From assembly GCF_001426505.1 (NCBI RefSeq), contig NZ_LMEV01000017.1, forward strand, positions 229,899 to 293,898: a stretch of 64,000 bases of DNA, read 5' to 3'. Position 1 is the first letter of the stretch, and each line of letters opens with the position of its first letter. Positions 8,520 to 18,710 of this stretch are shown here, piece after piece. The translations under genes were made by a program, and so were the position numbers. The notes beneath the pieces are model-generated. The model did not search any database. It was not told the DNA's origin and saw only the letters and a list, made by a program, of their open reading frames with translations. The DNA comes from Variovorax sp. Root473 (lineage in GTDB: Bacteria > Pseudomonadota > Gammaproteobacteria > Burkholderiales > Burkholderiaceae_C).

Positions 8520-9427
8520 ACGCGCTTGGCCAGCGGCGTCCGGTATCTCAGGGCTTCGATGACCAGCGCGAGCGCCGGGGACAGATGGCGACGGTTGGCG
8601 TAGTACAGGTGATAGCCCGGGAAGCTCGGCCACCAGTCCTGCAGCACCGGAACCAGTCGACCCTCATCGATGTGCTCTTCCATGATGTCGAAAGGCACGT
8701 AGGCGAAGCCCATGCCGTCCAGTGCCGCGCGCAGCATCAGGAAGGTGTTGTTGAACACCGTCTGGCCTTGCACCCGCACGCTGACCTGCTTCTTTCCTTT
8801 CTCGAAATCCCAGGCGTACAGCCCGCCGTGCGTGGGAAGCCGCAGGTTCACGCAGCGGTGTGCGGTCAGGTCTTCGGGCTTGCGGGGAACGGACTTGCCC
8901 GCGAGATAGTCGGGCGAAGCCGCCACCGCCATCCTCAATGCCGGTGCAATCGGCACCGCCACCATGTCCTTGTCGACACGGTTGCCCACCCGCACGCCGG
9001 CATCGAACCTTTCGGCTGCGATGTCGGTGAAGCCGTAGTCGACGCTGAACTCCACCTCGATGTCCGGATACTGCTTGAGCAGCGGCATGAGCCGGGGCCA
9101 CAGCACCGTGGCAATCGCATGGTCGTGCGTGGTGATGCGAACCGTGCCGGCCGGCTTGTCGCGCATCGCGGTGAGGGACTCGAGTTCGCGCTCGATGTCC
9201 TTCAGCCGGGGCGCCAGCGTATTCAGGAGCCGGGCACCTGCGTCGGTGACCGAGACGCTGCGCGTGGTGCGCGTCAGCAGGCGCACGCCCAGCCGGGCCT
9301 CCAGCGCCAGCATCGAGTGACTGAGCGCCGAGCGCGACACGCCCATCTGGGCGGCGGCACGGGTGAAGCTGCGTTCGCGCGCGACGACGACAAACGCCTG
9401 GAGATCGTTCAGGTTTTCTTTGGCCAT
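8516..9427 (-). CDS. LysR-family transcriptional regulator (copy 2)
   Basis: This is a 303-residue LysR protein with an N-terminal helix-turn-helix (NLNDLQAFVVVARERSFTRA, then QMGVSRSALSHSMLALEARL) and a C-terminal effector domain. It closely resembles copy 1 along the full length. The ATG at 9427 is chosen because it aligns with the start of copy 1; an in-frame upstream extension to 9571 looks unlike the family. It is convergent with the lipoprotein gene (four-base overlap of stops) and divergent from the cupin gene, so cupin and carboxymuconolactone genes are its most likely targets. Confidence 0.92.
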   Translation of the reverse strand: MAKENLNDLQAFVVVARERSFTRAAAQMGVSRSALSHSMLALEARLGVRLLTRTTRSVSVTDAGARLLNTLAPRLKDIERELESLTAMRDKPAGTVRITTHDHAIATVLWPRLMPLLKQYPDIEVEFSVDYGFTDIAAERFDAGVRVGNRVDKDMVAVPIAPALRMAVAASPDYLAGKSVPRKPEDLTAHRCVNLRLPTHGGLYAWDFEKGKKQVSVRVQGQTVFNNTFLMLRAALDGMGFAYVPFDIMEEHIDEGRLVPVLQDWWPSFPGYHLYYANRRHLSPALALVIEALRYRTPLAKRV

Positions 9428-9563
9428 TGGTGAGCCCTGTTCACATAAGCATCCCGATTTTGCAGTCTTCTCAATCAAGCACCGGGTCCATAAAGTTGCT
9501 TCATCGCGTCGCTTCGACAACGGCGACGCACTTCCTTCCATCGACGACCAGGAGCTGACCCCC

Positions 9564-10055
9564 ATGTGCATCCGACCCTTGAAGGCGGCGCTTTACCTCG
9601 CAGCCTTGAACGCCATCGGCGCAGGCGCCGAACCTGCGCCGGCACCCGCAGCGGCCCAGCAGCTCGCTAGGGCCGGCAGCCAACCTTCCGCCGTGGGGCC
9701 TGCCGAATATTTCACCGGCCGTGTGCGTGTCGACCCGGTGTGGCCCGCCACCGACACCCTCAATGCCTCCGGCGGCCTCGTGACCTTCGAGCCCGGCGCC
9801 CGCTCCGCGTGGCACACCCATCCGGCGGGACAGCGCCTGGTGGTCCAGTCGGGTCTCGGACTGACGCAGGAGTGGGGCAAGCCCGTGCAGGAGATCCGCC
9901 CCGGCGATGTCGTCTGGTGTCCTCCGGGCGTCAAGCACTGGCACGGCGCCGCGCCCTTCACGGCGCTGGTCCACCTGGCCGTTACCGGCACCGTGGGTGG
10001 AAAGAACGTCGAATGGATGGAGAAGGTCACCGATGCGCAATACAACCGACGCTAG
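9564..10055 (+). CDS. Exported cupin-domain protein
   Basis: This 163-residue protein has an N-terminal signal-like segment (LKAALYLAALNAIGAGAEP) and one cupin barrel. Cupin motif 1 is seen as ARSAWHTHPAGQRLVVQSG, with metal-ligand histidines, and motif 2 as RPGDVVWCPPGVKHWHGA. Such proteins often bind Mn, Fe or Zn, and related members include (R)-mandelonitrile lyase. The actual reaction is unknown. AGGAG lies ten bases before the ATG. The next gene starts inside its last codons, so cupin and carboxymuconolactone protein are co-expressed, a pairing seen widely in proteobacteria. Confidence 0.8.
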   Translation: MCIRPLKAALYLAALNAIGAGAEPAPAPAAAQQLARAGSQPSAVGPAEYFTGRVRVDPVWPATDTLNASGGLVTFEPGARSAWHTHPAGQRLVVQSGLGLTQEWGKPVQEIRPGDVVWCPPGVKHWHGAAPFTALVHLAVTGTVGGKNVEWMEKVTDAQYNRR

Positions 10056-10815
10056 GCAGGGCAACGGCGGGGCACTGGCCCTGGCCTTCGCCCTGTCCCT
10101 CGCCGCCGCCCCGTGCCATGCCGCCACCGGGTCCCAGGAGCCCACGAACATGAACGCCACGCGCACCGCATCCGAGACGCTCTCGCAGCGCCAGCAATCG
10201 ATCATCCCCATCGCGGCGTTCGCAGCGGCCGGCGACATCGCCCGCCTGAACACCGCGCTCGAACAGGGACTCGACGCGGGCCTCTCGGTGAACGATGCGA
10301 AAGAGATCCTGGTGCAGGTGTACGCCTATGCGGGATTTCCGCGCAGCCTCAATGCGCTGGGCGAACTGATGAAGGTCGTGCAAGCCCGCAAGCAGCGCGG
10401 TGTCCAGGACGCGCAGGGGCAGCAGCCCTCGCGCCCCATTCCGACGGGCGCCGCGCTGCGGGCAGCCGGCACGGCCAACCAGACGAAGCTCGTCGGTCAG
10501 CCCGTCAAGGGCGCGTTGTTCGAGTTTGCGCCGGCCATCGACGAGTACCTGAAGACGCATCTCTTCGGCGATGTGTTCGAGCGAGACAACCTCGACTGGC
10601 CGAGTCGCGAGCTGGCGACGGTCGGAATGCTGTCGGCGCTTGCGGGTGCCGAGTCGCAGCTCCAGTCCCACATGGGCATCAGCATGAACGTGGGCATCAC
10701 CGCGGCCCAACTGAACCAGCTGACCCAGGTTCTTGCAGACCGCGTCGACGCGGGCGCAGCCCGCAGGGCGCGTGAAGCACTGGACCGCCAGCTGGCCGCA
10801 CGCCCCGGACGTTGA
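10033..10815 (+). CDS. Exported carboxymuconolactone decarboxylase-family protein
   Basis: This 260-residue protein starts 23 bases inside the cupin gene. A signal peptide is visible (LALAFALSLAAAPCHA). Two CMD/AhpD-like helical units follow, around DAKEILVQVYAYAGFPRSLN and around ELATVGMLSALAGAESQLQS. The second unit lacks the CxxC redox pair of AhpD but keeps a histidine (SHMGI), so a peroxidase role like AhpD is unlikely. With the cupin it may act on one periplasmic substrate. Alternative downstream starts exist, such as the ATG at 10150, but would lose the signal peptide. Confidence 0.75.
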   Translation: MRNTTDARQGNGGALALAFALSLAAAPCHAATGSQEPTNMNATRTASETLSQRQQSIIPIAAFAAAGDIARLNTALEQGLDAGLSVNDAKEILVQVYAYAGFPRSLNALGELMKVVQARKQRGVQDAQGQQPSRPIPTGAALRAAGTANQTKLVGQPVKGALFEFAPAIDEYLKTHLFGDVFERDNLDWPSRELATVGMLSALAGAESQLQSHMGISMNVGITAAQLNQLTQVLADRVDAGAARRAREALDRQLAARPGR

Positions 10816-10867
10816 AATCGCATCGGGAGAAACGCCGCACACTGCGACGCCCGAAACCGCCAGGCGT

Positions 10868-11758
<891 letters not shown>

Positions 11759-11961
11759 TCAGGTTTCGGCCGCCAACCAGGTCCTTGCAGGGCGTGCCGG
11801 GAGTCGACGCGTTCCTCCGTCGTGGCAAATTTCATCCGGGAACACGTCACTGCCTTGAAGGAAAGTCCACGGGTCGCAAGAGCGCCACATGCCCGCTGTG
11901 GGCCTTCGCGACGGTATCGCGACGCGCTACAGTCGGCCACAACCCGACCTCGGAGCCACAC

Positions 11962-12393
11962 GTGACACTCGAATGGAAACACTCCACCGATGGAATCGAC
12001 TGGGAAGAACTTGCTGCCCTGTATCGGGCCGCCCCACTGGGCGAGAAGAAGCCGCTTCATCTGCAAAAGGTCTTCTCGAACAGCATGTTCAAGTGTTTCG
12101 TCTACGAGCACACGAAGCTGGTGGCGGCGGGGCGTGCGCTCGCCGATGGTGGAGACTGCTCGTACATCTGCGACGTTGCGGTATTGCCGAGCCATCAGGG
12201 CACAGGCGTTGGCAAGCAGGTTGTCAGCGAGCTGGTGGAAATGTCATACGGTCACAAGAAAATCATCTTGTATGCGGTCCCTGGCAAAGAGCCTTTCTAC
12301 AGGAAGCTCGGTTTCATGCGAATGAAGACGGCGATGGCCATCTTCGAGAATCAGCAGCAGCAGGTGGAGAGGGGCTACCTCAGTGAAACCTGA
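11962..12393 (+). CDS. GNAT-family N-acetyltransferase
   Basis: The 143-residue product is a single Gcn5-related acetyltransferase domain. Acetyl-CoA-binding motif A is seen as CDVAVLPSHQGTGVGKQVV with the QxxGxG loop. Motif B lies near ILYAVPGKEPFYRKLGF. The acceptor is unknown; related small GNATs acetylate amines or protein N-termini. The GTG at 11962 is preferred because GGAG lies six bases upstream and the length fits the family. It is divergent from kdsA and convergent with the fliF-fliR operon, with no obvious link to either. Confidence 0.85.
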   Translation: MTLEWKHSTDGIDWEELAALYRAAPLGEKKPLHLQKVFSNSMFKCFVYEHTKLVAAGRALADGGDCSYICDVAVLPSHQGTGVGKQVVSELVEMSYGHKKIILYAVPGKEPFYRKLGFMRMKTAMAIFENQQQQVERGYLSET

Positions 12394-12496
12394 CGCTTGA
12401 ATCGAGAGGATAAGCACCAGCAAGCCGTTGGTAGCCTTACAGAGGTCTGCTTCCGGGGAAGCCAGTATTTGCAACGGGCCCGAAGCGCTCCTCCAG

Positions 12497-12544
12497 CCTC
12501 AAGAAAGAGCTTCCGTTCTTCGAAATGGCGGAACAGCCGGAAGC
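12497..12544 (-). terminator. Probable terminator of the fliF-fliR operon
   Basis: Read on the minus strand, GCTTCCG and CGGAAGC form 7-base arms around a 22-base loop (with further internal pairing), followed directly by TCTTTCTTGAGG. It lies just past the fliR stop, in the 163-base gap before the convergent GNAT gene. Confidence 0.5.
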
Positions 12545-12556
12545 ATGCGCCCGGCC

Positions 12557-13354
12557 TCAAGGCCGAAGCCCCTGCGTGAACCGCAGCATGTTCGCCAGCG
12601 ACTGCGCAAACCGCGGCTCCAGAAACGCCGCCAGGTGCGGCATCAGCAGCTGCAGCATCACCAGCCCCGCCAGCAGAGTCAGCGGAAATCCCACGGCGAA
12701 GATGCTGAACTGCGGCGAGGCGCGGTTCAGGATGCCCATGGCGAGGTTGAGCGTGAGCAGCGCGGTGATCAGCGGCAAGGCCAGCAGCAGGCCGCTCGCG
12801 AAGATGTCGCCGGCCGCGAGCACCAGGAACATCCAGCCGCCGGCCGCCAGTGGCGCGTCGGCGACGGGCAGCGTGTGAAAGCTCGCGGCCAATGCTTCGA
12901 GCATCAGCAGGTGACCATCGAGCGCCATGAATATCAGCATCGCCAACATGTTCAGCAGCCGCGACACCACCATCGTGCTGCCATGGCTCATGGGATCGAA
13001 GAAGGACGCGAACGACAGACCCATCTGCAGGCCGATGTACTCGCCGGCGGCCAGCACGGCGGTGAACACGAGCCGCATCGACAAGCCCATGGCGGCGCCG
13101 ATCAACACCTGCTGCACAAGAATCCAGAAGCCGCCGGCCGACACCACGGGCACCGCCGGCAGCGGCCCGATGGCGGGCGAGATCACCAGCGCCAGCACGG
13201 CGGCGATGCCGACCTTCAGCTGCCGCGTCGCCCAGGGCTCGCCGAACACCGGCGCCGTGGAGACCATGGCCAGCATGCGAACGAAGGGCCATAAAAAAGC
13301 CACCACCCAGGCTTCAAGCTGGCCCGAGGTGACGGAGAAAGCCGAGGGCGTCAC
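12557..13354 (-). CDS. fliR: Flagellar export gate protein FliR
   Basis: FliR is part of the FliPQR export gate in the centre of the MS ring. The 265-residue product has about six hydrophobic segments (e.g. AWVVAFLWPFVRMLAMVSTA; LLMLEALAASFHTLP). The conserved region GEYIGLQMGLSFASFFDP is typical of the FliR/SctT family. The GTG at 13354 overlaps the fliQ stop (GTGA) and gives the family length; a longer in-frame start would overlap far into fliQ. It is the last gene of the minus-strand fli operon. Confidence 0.95.
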   Translation of the reverse strand: MTPSAFSVTSGQLEAWVVAFLWPFVRMLAMVSTAPVFGEPWATRQLKVGIAAVLALVISPAIGPLPAVPVVSAGGFWILVQQVLIGAAMGLSMRLVFTAVLAAGEYIGLQMGLSFASFFDPMSHGSTMVVSRLLNMLAMLIFMALDGHLLMLEALAASFHTLPVADAPLAAGGWMFLVLAAGDIFASGLLLALPLITALLTLNLAMGILNRASPQFSIFAVGFPLTLLAGLVMLQLLMPHLAAFLEPRFAQSLANMLRFTQGLRP

Positions 13355-13620
13355 GCCAGCATCTGCGGGATGCCGGCGAACAGGGCGCGCATGTAGTCGA
13401 GCATGCGGTCGAGCATCCACGGCCCGGCGATGACCAGCGTCGCGAACACCGCGAGCAGCTTGGGAATGAAGGACAGCGTGGCCTCGTTGATCTGCGTGGC
13501 CGCCTGGAAGATGCTGACCACCAGGCCGATCACCAGCGCCACCAGCAGCAGCGGCGCACCCAGCAGCAGCGAGATCTCCATGGCCCGGTGGCCCATGGTC
13601 ATGACGGCCTCGGGCGTCAT
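13351..13620 (-). CDS. fliQ: Flagellar export gate protein FliQ
   Basis: This 89-residue protein with two transmembrane helices has exactly the family size. The first helix spans [20 protein letters not shown], the linker [16 protein letters not shown] is nearly invariant in FliQ/SctS, and the second helix is [16 protein letters not shown]. It assembles with FliP and FliR as the gate of the flagellar type III exporter. Its start overlaps the fliP stop by four bases and its stop overlaps the fliR start. Confidence 0.96.
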   Translation of the reverse strand: MTPEAVMTMGHRAMEISLLLGAPLLLVALVIGLVVSIFQAATQINEATLSFIPKLLAVFATLVIAGPWMLDRMLDYMRALFAGIPQMLA

Positions 13621-14375
13621 GAGTAGAAGCTCTGCGAGAGCGCGCCGATGAGCAGCTGCCAGCCGTCGGCCAGCACGAACAGCATCAGCTTGAAGGGCAG
13701 CGCGATCGATGCGGGCGGCACCATCATCATGCCCATCGACATCAGCACGCTCGCCACCACGAGGTCGATGATGAGAAAGGGAATGAAGATGGTGAAGCCG
13801 ATCTGGAACGCCGTCTTCAGCTCGCTGATGACGAAGGCCGGCAGCAGGATGCGCAGCGGCACGTCTTCGGGCCCCTGCATCTCGGGCGCCTTGGCGAGCC
13901 GCGCGAACAGCGCCAGGTCGGTCTCGCGCGTCTGCTTGAGCATGAAGGTCTTGAAGGGCGCGATGCCGCGTTCCAGCGCTTTCTCGGCACTGAGCTTGCT
14001 TTCGGAGAAGGGCACGTAGGCCTCGGTGTAGGCCTTGTCGAACACCGGCGACATCACGAAGAAGGTGAGGAACAGCGACAACCCCACCAGGATCTGATTG
14101 GGCGGCGAGGTCTGCGTGCCGATGGCGGTGCGCAGCAGGCCCAGCACGATGAGGATGCGCGTGAAACTGGTCATCGACAACAGCAGCGCGGGCAGGAAGG
14201 TGAGCGAGGTCAGCAGCACCAGCGTCTGCACGCTCAGCGACCAGGTCTGGCTGCCGCCGGGGCCCGGCGTGCTCGTGAGGCCGGGCAGGCCTTGGGTCCA
14301 TGCGGCGGCGGGCAGCGTGGCGGCGAGCAGCAGCAAGGCGGTGCGCAGGCCGCGGTACAGGGCACGGCGCGTCAT
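13617..14375 (-). CDS. fliP: Flagellar export gate protein FliP
   Basis: FliP is the main subunit of the export gate. The 252-residue product has a cleavable signal-like N-terminus ([20 protein letters not shown]), as in enteric FliP. Signature stretches follow: [39 protein letters not shown], and [20 protein letters not shown] with MGMMMVPP. The ATG at 14375 overlaps the fliO stop by four bases. The length matches the family (about 245-260). Confidence 0.97.
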   Translation of the reverse strand: MTRRALYRGLRTALLLLAATLPAAAWTQGLPGLTSTPGPGGSQTWSLSVQTLVLLTSLTFLPALLLSMTSFTRILIVLGLLRTAIGTQTSPPNQILVGLSLFLTFFVMSPVFDKAYTEAYVPFSESKLSAEKALERGIAPFKTFMLKQTRETDLALFARLAKAPEMQGPEDVPLRILLPAFVISELKTAFQIGFTIFIPFLIIDLVVASVLMSMGMMMVPPASIALPFKLMLFVLADGWQLLIGALSQSFYS

Positions 14376-14854
14376 GGCGTGGTGCGCGCCTTGCCGGCGA
14401 CAGCGTCGCGCAGCTTCTGGGCGAACAGGCCCATCGGTGTCTGTGCCGGCACAGGCATTGCAACAGAAGGCGTTGCCTGCGCCGGCAGCGTGTGCAGCGT
14501 GTGGACCTGGCTGCCGGTGACGCCCAGCACCAGCCACTGGCCCGCCACTTCCACCACGACCACGCGTTCGCGCGGGCCGACCATGGCGGTGGACACCACC
14601 TTCACCACCTGGCCGCCGCCCAGGCGCTGCAGACCGAAGCGCCGCGCCAGCCACGCGCACAGGAAGATCAGGCCGACCACCGCTGCCATGCCGAAGCCCG
14701 CCTGCAGCAGGCCCGCACCGCCGACTGCGGCGGGCGGCGCGGCTTCGCGCACGGGTGTGGACACGGTGGGCAGCGCCGCATGTGCGGCATGCAGGCCCAA
14801 AGCGAGCAGCGCGGTTCCCCGCGCTATCAGCGAAGACACCCGCGCCAGGTTCAT
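14372..14854 (-). CDS. fliO: Flagellar assembly protein FliO
   Basis: FliO is a small bitopic membrane protein that helps FliP assemble into the gate. The 160-residue product has an N-terminal signal-like segment and one clear membrane helix ([20 protein letters not shown]). A cytoplasmic FliO domain follows, with [20 protein letters not shown] and QWLVLGVTG. The C-terminal tail is Pro/Ala-rich and variable, as usual. It overlaps fliN by four bases. Confidence 0.92.
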   Translation of the reverse strand: MNLARVSSLIARGTALLALGLHAAHAALPTVSTPVREAAPPAAVGGAGLLQAGFGMAAVVGLIFLCAWLARRFGLQRLGGGQVVKVVSTAMVGPRERVVVVEVAGQWLVLGVTGSQVHTLHTLPAQATPSVAMPVPAQTPMGLFAQKLRDAVAGKARTTP

Positions 14855-15279
14855 GTGCGCGCGAGCTTTTGCATGCGCTCGGAGGGCGTGACGATGTCGG
14901 TCAGGCGGATGCCGTACTTCTCGTTCACCACCACCACCTCGCCCTGCGCGATGAGGTAGCCGTTGATCAGCACGTCCAGCGGCTGGCCGGCCAGGCCGTC
15001 GAGCTCGACCACCGAACCCTGCGACAGCTGCAGCAGGTTCTTGATGGTGATGCGCGTGCGGCCGATCTCGGCGGTGAGCTGCACCGGCACGTCGAGCACG
15101 CGCGCGATGTCCACGGGCGTGGTGGCCGATGCAGCCGGTGCGTCCTGGATCTGCTGGAAGACCTGCGCGGTGGCCGGCGCCACAGCCGGCTCGGGCGTGG
15201 GCGCGCTGGCCGCGGTCTGCTCGGCCAGTGCGCTGGCCCAGTCGTCCGCGTCGCTGGCGGCAGAGGTGTTGTCAGTCAT
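14851..15279 (-). CDS. fliN: Flagellar motor switch protein FliN
   Basis: FliN forms the C-ring base and docks the FliH-FliI export complex. The 142-residue product has an Ala/Pro-rich N-terminal arm (about residues 1-55) and a SpoA/SWI domain: [60 protein letters not shown] and YGIRLTDIV. The fliM stop lies eight bases inside its start. Confidence 0.97.
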   Translation of the reverse strand: MTDNTSAASDADDWASALAEQTAASAPTPEPAVAPATAQVFQQIQDAPAASATTPVDIARVLDVPVQLTAEIGRTRITIKNLLQLSQGSVVELDGLAGQPLDVLINGYLIAQGEVVVVNEKYGIRLTDIVTPSERMQKLART

Positions 15280-16273
15280 GGTCGTTCTTCGAATCGCTGT
15301 CTTGGTGGGAGATCATGTGTTGCACGCGCAGGGCGTAGCGCTCGTTGGAGGTGCCGTAGCCGCAGGCCATCACGGGCACGCCGCCGACCTTGGCGACCAC
15401 CGTCGCCGGCAGCTCGATGGGAATGACGTCGCCCACGCGCAGCTTCATGACTTCGCCCAGCGTCGAGGGCATGGTCACGAAGTCGGCGGTGAGCTCGACG
15501 TCGGCCGCCTGCATCTGGCGCGACATCTGCGTGACCCAGCGCTTGTCGACCTCGACCTCGTCCTGGATCGGGTTGGACAGCAGGTCGCGGATCGGCTCGA
15601 TCATCGAATAGGGCAGGCATACGTGCAGGAAGCCGCCGATGGGGCCGAACTCGATCTGCAGCGTGGTGTTGATCACCACCTCGTTGGGCGCGACGATGTT
15701 GGCGAGCTTGCCGTGCATCTCGGCGCGCACGTAGTCGAAGTCCAGCGGGAACACGGGCTGCCACGCGTCGCCGTAGCACTGCAGCGACAGGTCGAGCAGG
15801 CGCTTGATGATGCGCTGCTCGGTGCGCGTGAAGTCGCGTCCTTCCACGCGCACGTGGTAGCGCCCATCGCTGCCGAACAGGTTGTCCACCACGAGGAACA
15901 CGAGCTTCGGGTCGAACACGAAGAGCGCGGTGCCGCGCAGCGGCTTCATGTGGATCATGTTGATGTTCGCGGGCACCGGCAGGTGCCGCACGAACTCGCC
16001 GAACTGCTGGATCTGCACCGGCCCGACCGAGATGTCGGGGCTGCGGCGCATGAAGTTCAGCAGCGCGCTGCGCAGGCCGCGCGCAAAGCGGTCGTTGATG
16101 ACCTCCAGCGTGTGCATGCGGTTGCGCACCACGCGGTCGGGCGCGCCGAGGTCGTACGCCGGCAGGCCGTCGGGCGGCAGCGCGGGCGCGGCGGCCTGGT
16201 CGAGGTCGCCGCCGGTGACGCCCTGCAGCAGCGCATCGACCTCGTCCTGGGAGAGCACCTGTTCATACGCCAT
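15272..16273 (-). CDS. fliM: Flagellar motor switch protein FliM
   Basis: FliM binds CheY-P and transmits it to FliG to set rotation direction. The 333-residue product begins with the CheY-binding peptide (VLSQDEVDALLQG, about residues 6-18). The middle CheC-like domain contains FARGLRSALLNFMRRSPDIS, PVPANINMIHMKPLRG and LFGSDGRYHVRVEGRDFT. A C-terminal SpoA domain follows, with LRVGDVIPIELPATVVAKVG. The length equals enteric FliM (334). It starts 30 bases after the fliL stop. Confidence 0.97.
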   Translation of the reverse strand: MAYEQVLSQDEVDALLQGVTGGDLDQAAAPALPPDGLPAYDLGAPDRVVRNRMHTLEVINDRFARGLRSALLNFMRRSPDISVGPVQIQQFGEFVRHLPVPANINMIHMKPLRGTALFVFDPKLVFLVVDNLFGSDGRYHVRVEGRDFTRTEQRIIKRLLDLSLQCYGDAWQPVFPLDFDYVRAEMHGKLANIVAPNEVVINTTLQIEFGPIGGFLHVCLPYSMIEPIRDLLSNPIQDEVEVDKRWVTQMSRQMQAADVELTADFVTMPSTLGEVMKLRVGDVIPIELPATVVAKVGGVPVMACGYGTSNERYALRVQHMISHQDSDSKNDHD

Positions 16274-16303
16274 GGATCGCGGGTCCGCTAGCGAGCATCG
16301 TCG

Positions 16304-16819
16304 TCACTGCACGACGAAGGAGTTGAAGGACACGCTCGCGATGCCCAGCTCGGGCAGCCCGTCGGCCAGCGGCGCGTTGAGCGCGCTGTGAATCTCCGCG
16401 GCCAGTCGGGCCTTGTCTTCCGACGTGACCAGCGATTCGGGCGGCCGGTTCGACAGCAGCACCAGCAGGCGGCTGCGCAGCTCCGGCATGAACTCGACGA
16501 TCTGGGCTTTCGCCCGCTCGTCGCGCAGCTTCAGCGCCATGCCGATCTGCAGGAAGCGCGAGCGGCCCTCGGACTGCAGGTTGACGGTCAGCGGCTCCAG
16601 CAACAGGAAGATGGGCTTCTCGGGCATCGGCGCCTTGGTCATCTCGGCGGGGGCGGAGTCGGTGAAGCGGGGAAGCACGAAGACATATGCAGCCGCGCCG
16701 GCCACGGCCAAGCCGAAGGCGGCCACGAGCCCGATCAGCAGTTTCGAGGTGCGGCGCGAAGCCGGCGGGTCGGTCGCGACCGACGCAGCCGCGGTGGCGG
16801 CGGGAGAAGAGGTAGCCAT
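16304..16819 (-). CDS. fliL: Flagellar basal body-associated protein FliL
   Basis: FliL is a bitopic inner-membrane protein near the stator that supports torque. The 171-residue product has a cytoplasmic N-terminus, one membrane helix (LLIGLVAAFGLAVAGAAAYV) and a periplasmic domain with EKPIFLLLEPLTVNLQSEGR, LQIGMALKLRD and a C-terminal VSFNSFVVQ. A 117-base gap before it (after fliK) is the largest within the fliF-fliR run, so fliL may have an extra promoter. Confidence 0.94.
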   Translation of the reverse strand: MATSSPAATAAASVATDPPASRRTSKLLIGLVAAFGLAVAGAAAYVFVLPRFTDSAPAEMTKAPMPEKPIFLLLEPLTVNLQSEGRSRFLQIGMALKLRDERAKAQIVEFMPELRSRLLVLLSNRPPESLVTSEDKARLAAEIHSALNAPLADGLPELGIASVSFNSFVVQ

Positions 16820-16936
16820 GGTGAAACGGTGGACGGGTCCGATCTATTCTTTGCGAAGTCCCTTGCGGACGAACGGCCGAACAAGCGCACAAAGGCGCTT
16901 CACATCCATTCATTGCGGGAGGCGGGCGGGGCGGTT
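16820..16936 (-). other. Gap between fliK and fliL
   Basis: This 117-base non-coding gap is the largest in the operon. It contains the short inverted repeat AAGCGC-N6-GCGCTT (16883-16900). No T-run follows on the minus strand, and I saw no convincing promoter. It may mark a split into fliFGHIJK and fliLMNOPQR messages. Confidence 0.35.
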
Positions 16937-18229
16937 TCAGGCGAAGGTGTCGAGGCCCGGGCCCGTGCGTGCGGTGGCAACGGGGCGGGGTGCTGCCGCT
17001 GTCGTGCGGGCGATGTCGGCGGGAGCGGAAGTGCCCTGCGGTCGCCATGCGCCCTGTCGTTGGTTGTGTTGCTGCTGTTGCTGCTGCGCGAACGCCGCGT
17101 CCTGCCCGAACGGCGCGCGCGTGTCCGCGCCCACCGAGGTCTGGCCCAGCGTGATGCCCTGTTCCGACAGGCTGGCGCGCAGCTGCGGCAGCGCGGCCTC
17201 GACGGCCTTGCGCACGCTCTCGTGCGCCGACACGAACGCGGCCTGCGCCTGGTGCTCGCCGACCGACAGCGTGACCTTCAGCGGGCCGAGGCCGGCGGGG
17301 TTGAGGTTCAGCTCGGCCGTGTGCGTGCCGCCGAGGCTCATGCGCGCGAGCTGCTGGCCGAGCGCGGGCGCCCATTTCTCGCTGCCGACTTCGGGGGCGA
17401 GCGTGTGCACGGCGGGGCGTGCGGCGGAGCTTTCGGTCGTGCGCTCGGTGGAGACGGTCGCCGGCTGTTGCAGCGCGAACGGCGCGGTGGACGGCGCCGC
17501 TGCGGCGTCGCCCGAAGTGCCGGCCGACACCGCGGTGACGGGGGCGGTGTCCGCTGTCGCGGGCTTCGCGTCGCCAGCGGGCTGGGCTTGCGCAGCGGCT
17601 GCGAGTTGTTCGGTGGTGGTGGCGCTCACGGTGCGCGGCGCGCCGGCGCGGCCCGGTGCGGCGGTGCCGACGGGCGGGCCTGCGGGTGCGGCGGCCGGCT
17701 TCTTGCCATCGACAGCCATCGGCTGCGCGGCCACGGCGGTGCGCACGATCTCGTACAGCGAGGGCGGCGCGGCGTTGTCGGCTTCAGGCGCTGCGCCCTG
17801 TACGGCGGCGGTTGCGGGGGGGGCTTCGCTGCTCAAGCGGACTGTGCCTGCAGGCAGGCCGGCTTGGGCGTCGGGCGTGACCGGCGCCGGTGAAGTTTCT
17901 GACGCACTGCTGCCCTGCGTGGCCGCGCCTCCCGCGAGCACCAATGCCTGTTGCGGCGTGACGGCTGCTGCAAGAAAAGCGAAATCCGGCTCCGCAGGCG
18001 GTGCATCCCGTATCTCTTCAGCGAGATCTGCCTTGCGCGGCGGCTTGGCATCCGCCACCACGGTGTCGGCATCCGACGCCTTCTCGGCCTGGCTCGCACG
18101 CGAGCGCTCGAGCGCGGCACCGAACGCGCGACCCTGCGCCTCGTCGGCAGTGCTGCGGCCACGTGCGCCGGCCTGCGCCACCGGCGAGTTGGTGGCAGGC
18201 GTGACGGGCGGCGGAATCATGGGAGGCAT
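16937..18229 (-). CDS. fliK: Flagellar hook-length control protein FliK
   Basis: FliK is the exported ruler that sets hook length and switches export specificity via FlhB. The 430-residue product has a long low-complexity Ala/Pro/Thr-rich N-terminal part (about 1-290). The C-terminal Flg_hook domain reads LGQQLARMSLGGTHTAELNL, NPAGLGPLKVTLSVGEHQAQ and VRKAVEAALPQLRASLSEQG. A glutamine run (QQQQQQ) lies near the end. Its place between fliJ and fliL is canonical. A second FliK-like gene lies at 28879-30096. Confidence 0.93.
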   Translation of the reverse strand: MPPMIPPPVTPATNSPVAQAGARGRSTADEAQGRAFGAALERSRASQAEKASDADTVVADAKPPRKADLAEEIRDAPPAEPDFAFLAAAVTPQQALVLAGGAATQGSSASETSPAPVTPDAQAGLPAGTVRLSSEAPPATAAVQGAAPEADNAAPPSLYEIVRTAVAAQPMAVDGKKPAAAPAGPPVGTAAPGRAGAPRTVSATTTEQLAAAAQAQPAGDAKPATADTAPVTAVSAGTSGDAAAAPSTAPFALQQPATVSTERTTESSAARPAVHTLAPEVGSEKWAPALGQQLARMSLGGTHTAELNLNPAGLGPLKVTLSVGEHQAQAAFVSAHESVRKAVEAALPQLRASLSEQGITLGQTSVGADTRAPFGQDAAFAQQQQQQHNQRQGAWRPQGTSAPADIARTTAAAPRPVATARTGPGLDTFA

Positions 18230-18248
18230 GTCGGTTCCTGGAGAAGAT

Positions 18249-18710
18249 TCAGTGGGTGGGATGCGCGGCGCGGTCGAAGAACTGGCGGGCGGCGCGTTCG
18301 TCGCTGTCGCGCTGTTCGCGCTTGGCCTGCGTCATCAGCTCCTGCGTGCGCACGCGCTCGGCCAGCGTGTCGAACGAGCTGAGGCGGCGCTTCTCGCGCT
18401 GCCAGTCGGTACGGCCCCGGTCGAGCTGGTGGCCGGCCCGCTCGGCGATGGCGCGCTGCTGCGCAATCGCGTGGTCGAGCGTGCCGAGAAAGTTGCGGTA
18501 GTTGCGCCACTGCGACGACGGCAGGCCGCCGCGCATCAGCGTGTCGAGTTGCGCGTGGTAGTCCTGGCGGTACTGCAGCAGCAGATCGAGCTTCTGCTGC
18601 GCGCCCAGGTGCGCGTTTTGCAAAGCGCCCAGGCGGCGCGCGGCGTCGTCGGTCTGGCTCTGCGCCAGGTCGATGAGCATGCCGAGGGGGAGCTTGTTGC
18701 TGCTGCTCAT
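18249..18710 (-). CDS. fliJ: Flagellar export chaperone FliJ
   Basis: The 153-residue product is almost entirely helical and rich in Gln, Arg and Leu, as expected of the FliJ coiled coil that sits in the FliI ring and recycles export chaperones. Recognisable parts are [20 protein letters not shown] and the C-terminal [20 protein letters not shown]. Its start overlaps the fliI stop by four bases. Confidence 0.9.
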   Translation of the reverse strand: MSSSNKLPLGMLIDLAQSQTDDAARRLGALQNAHLGAQQKLDLLLQYRQDYHAQLDTLMRGGLPSSQWRNYRNFLGTLDHAIAQQRAIAERAGHQLDRGRTDWQREKRRLSSFDTLAERVRTQELMTQAKREQRDSDERAARQFFDRAAHPTH

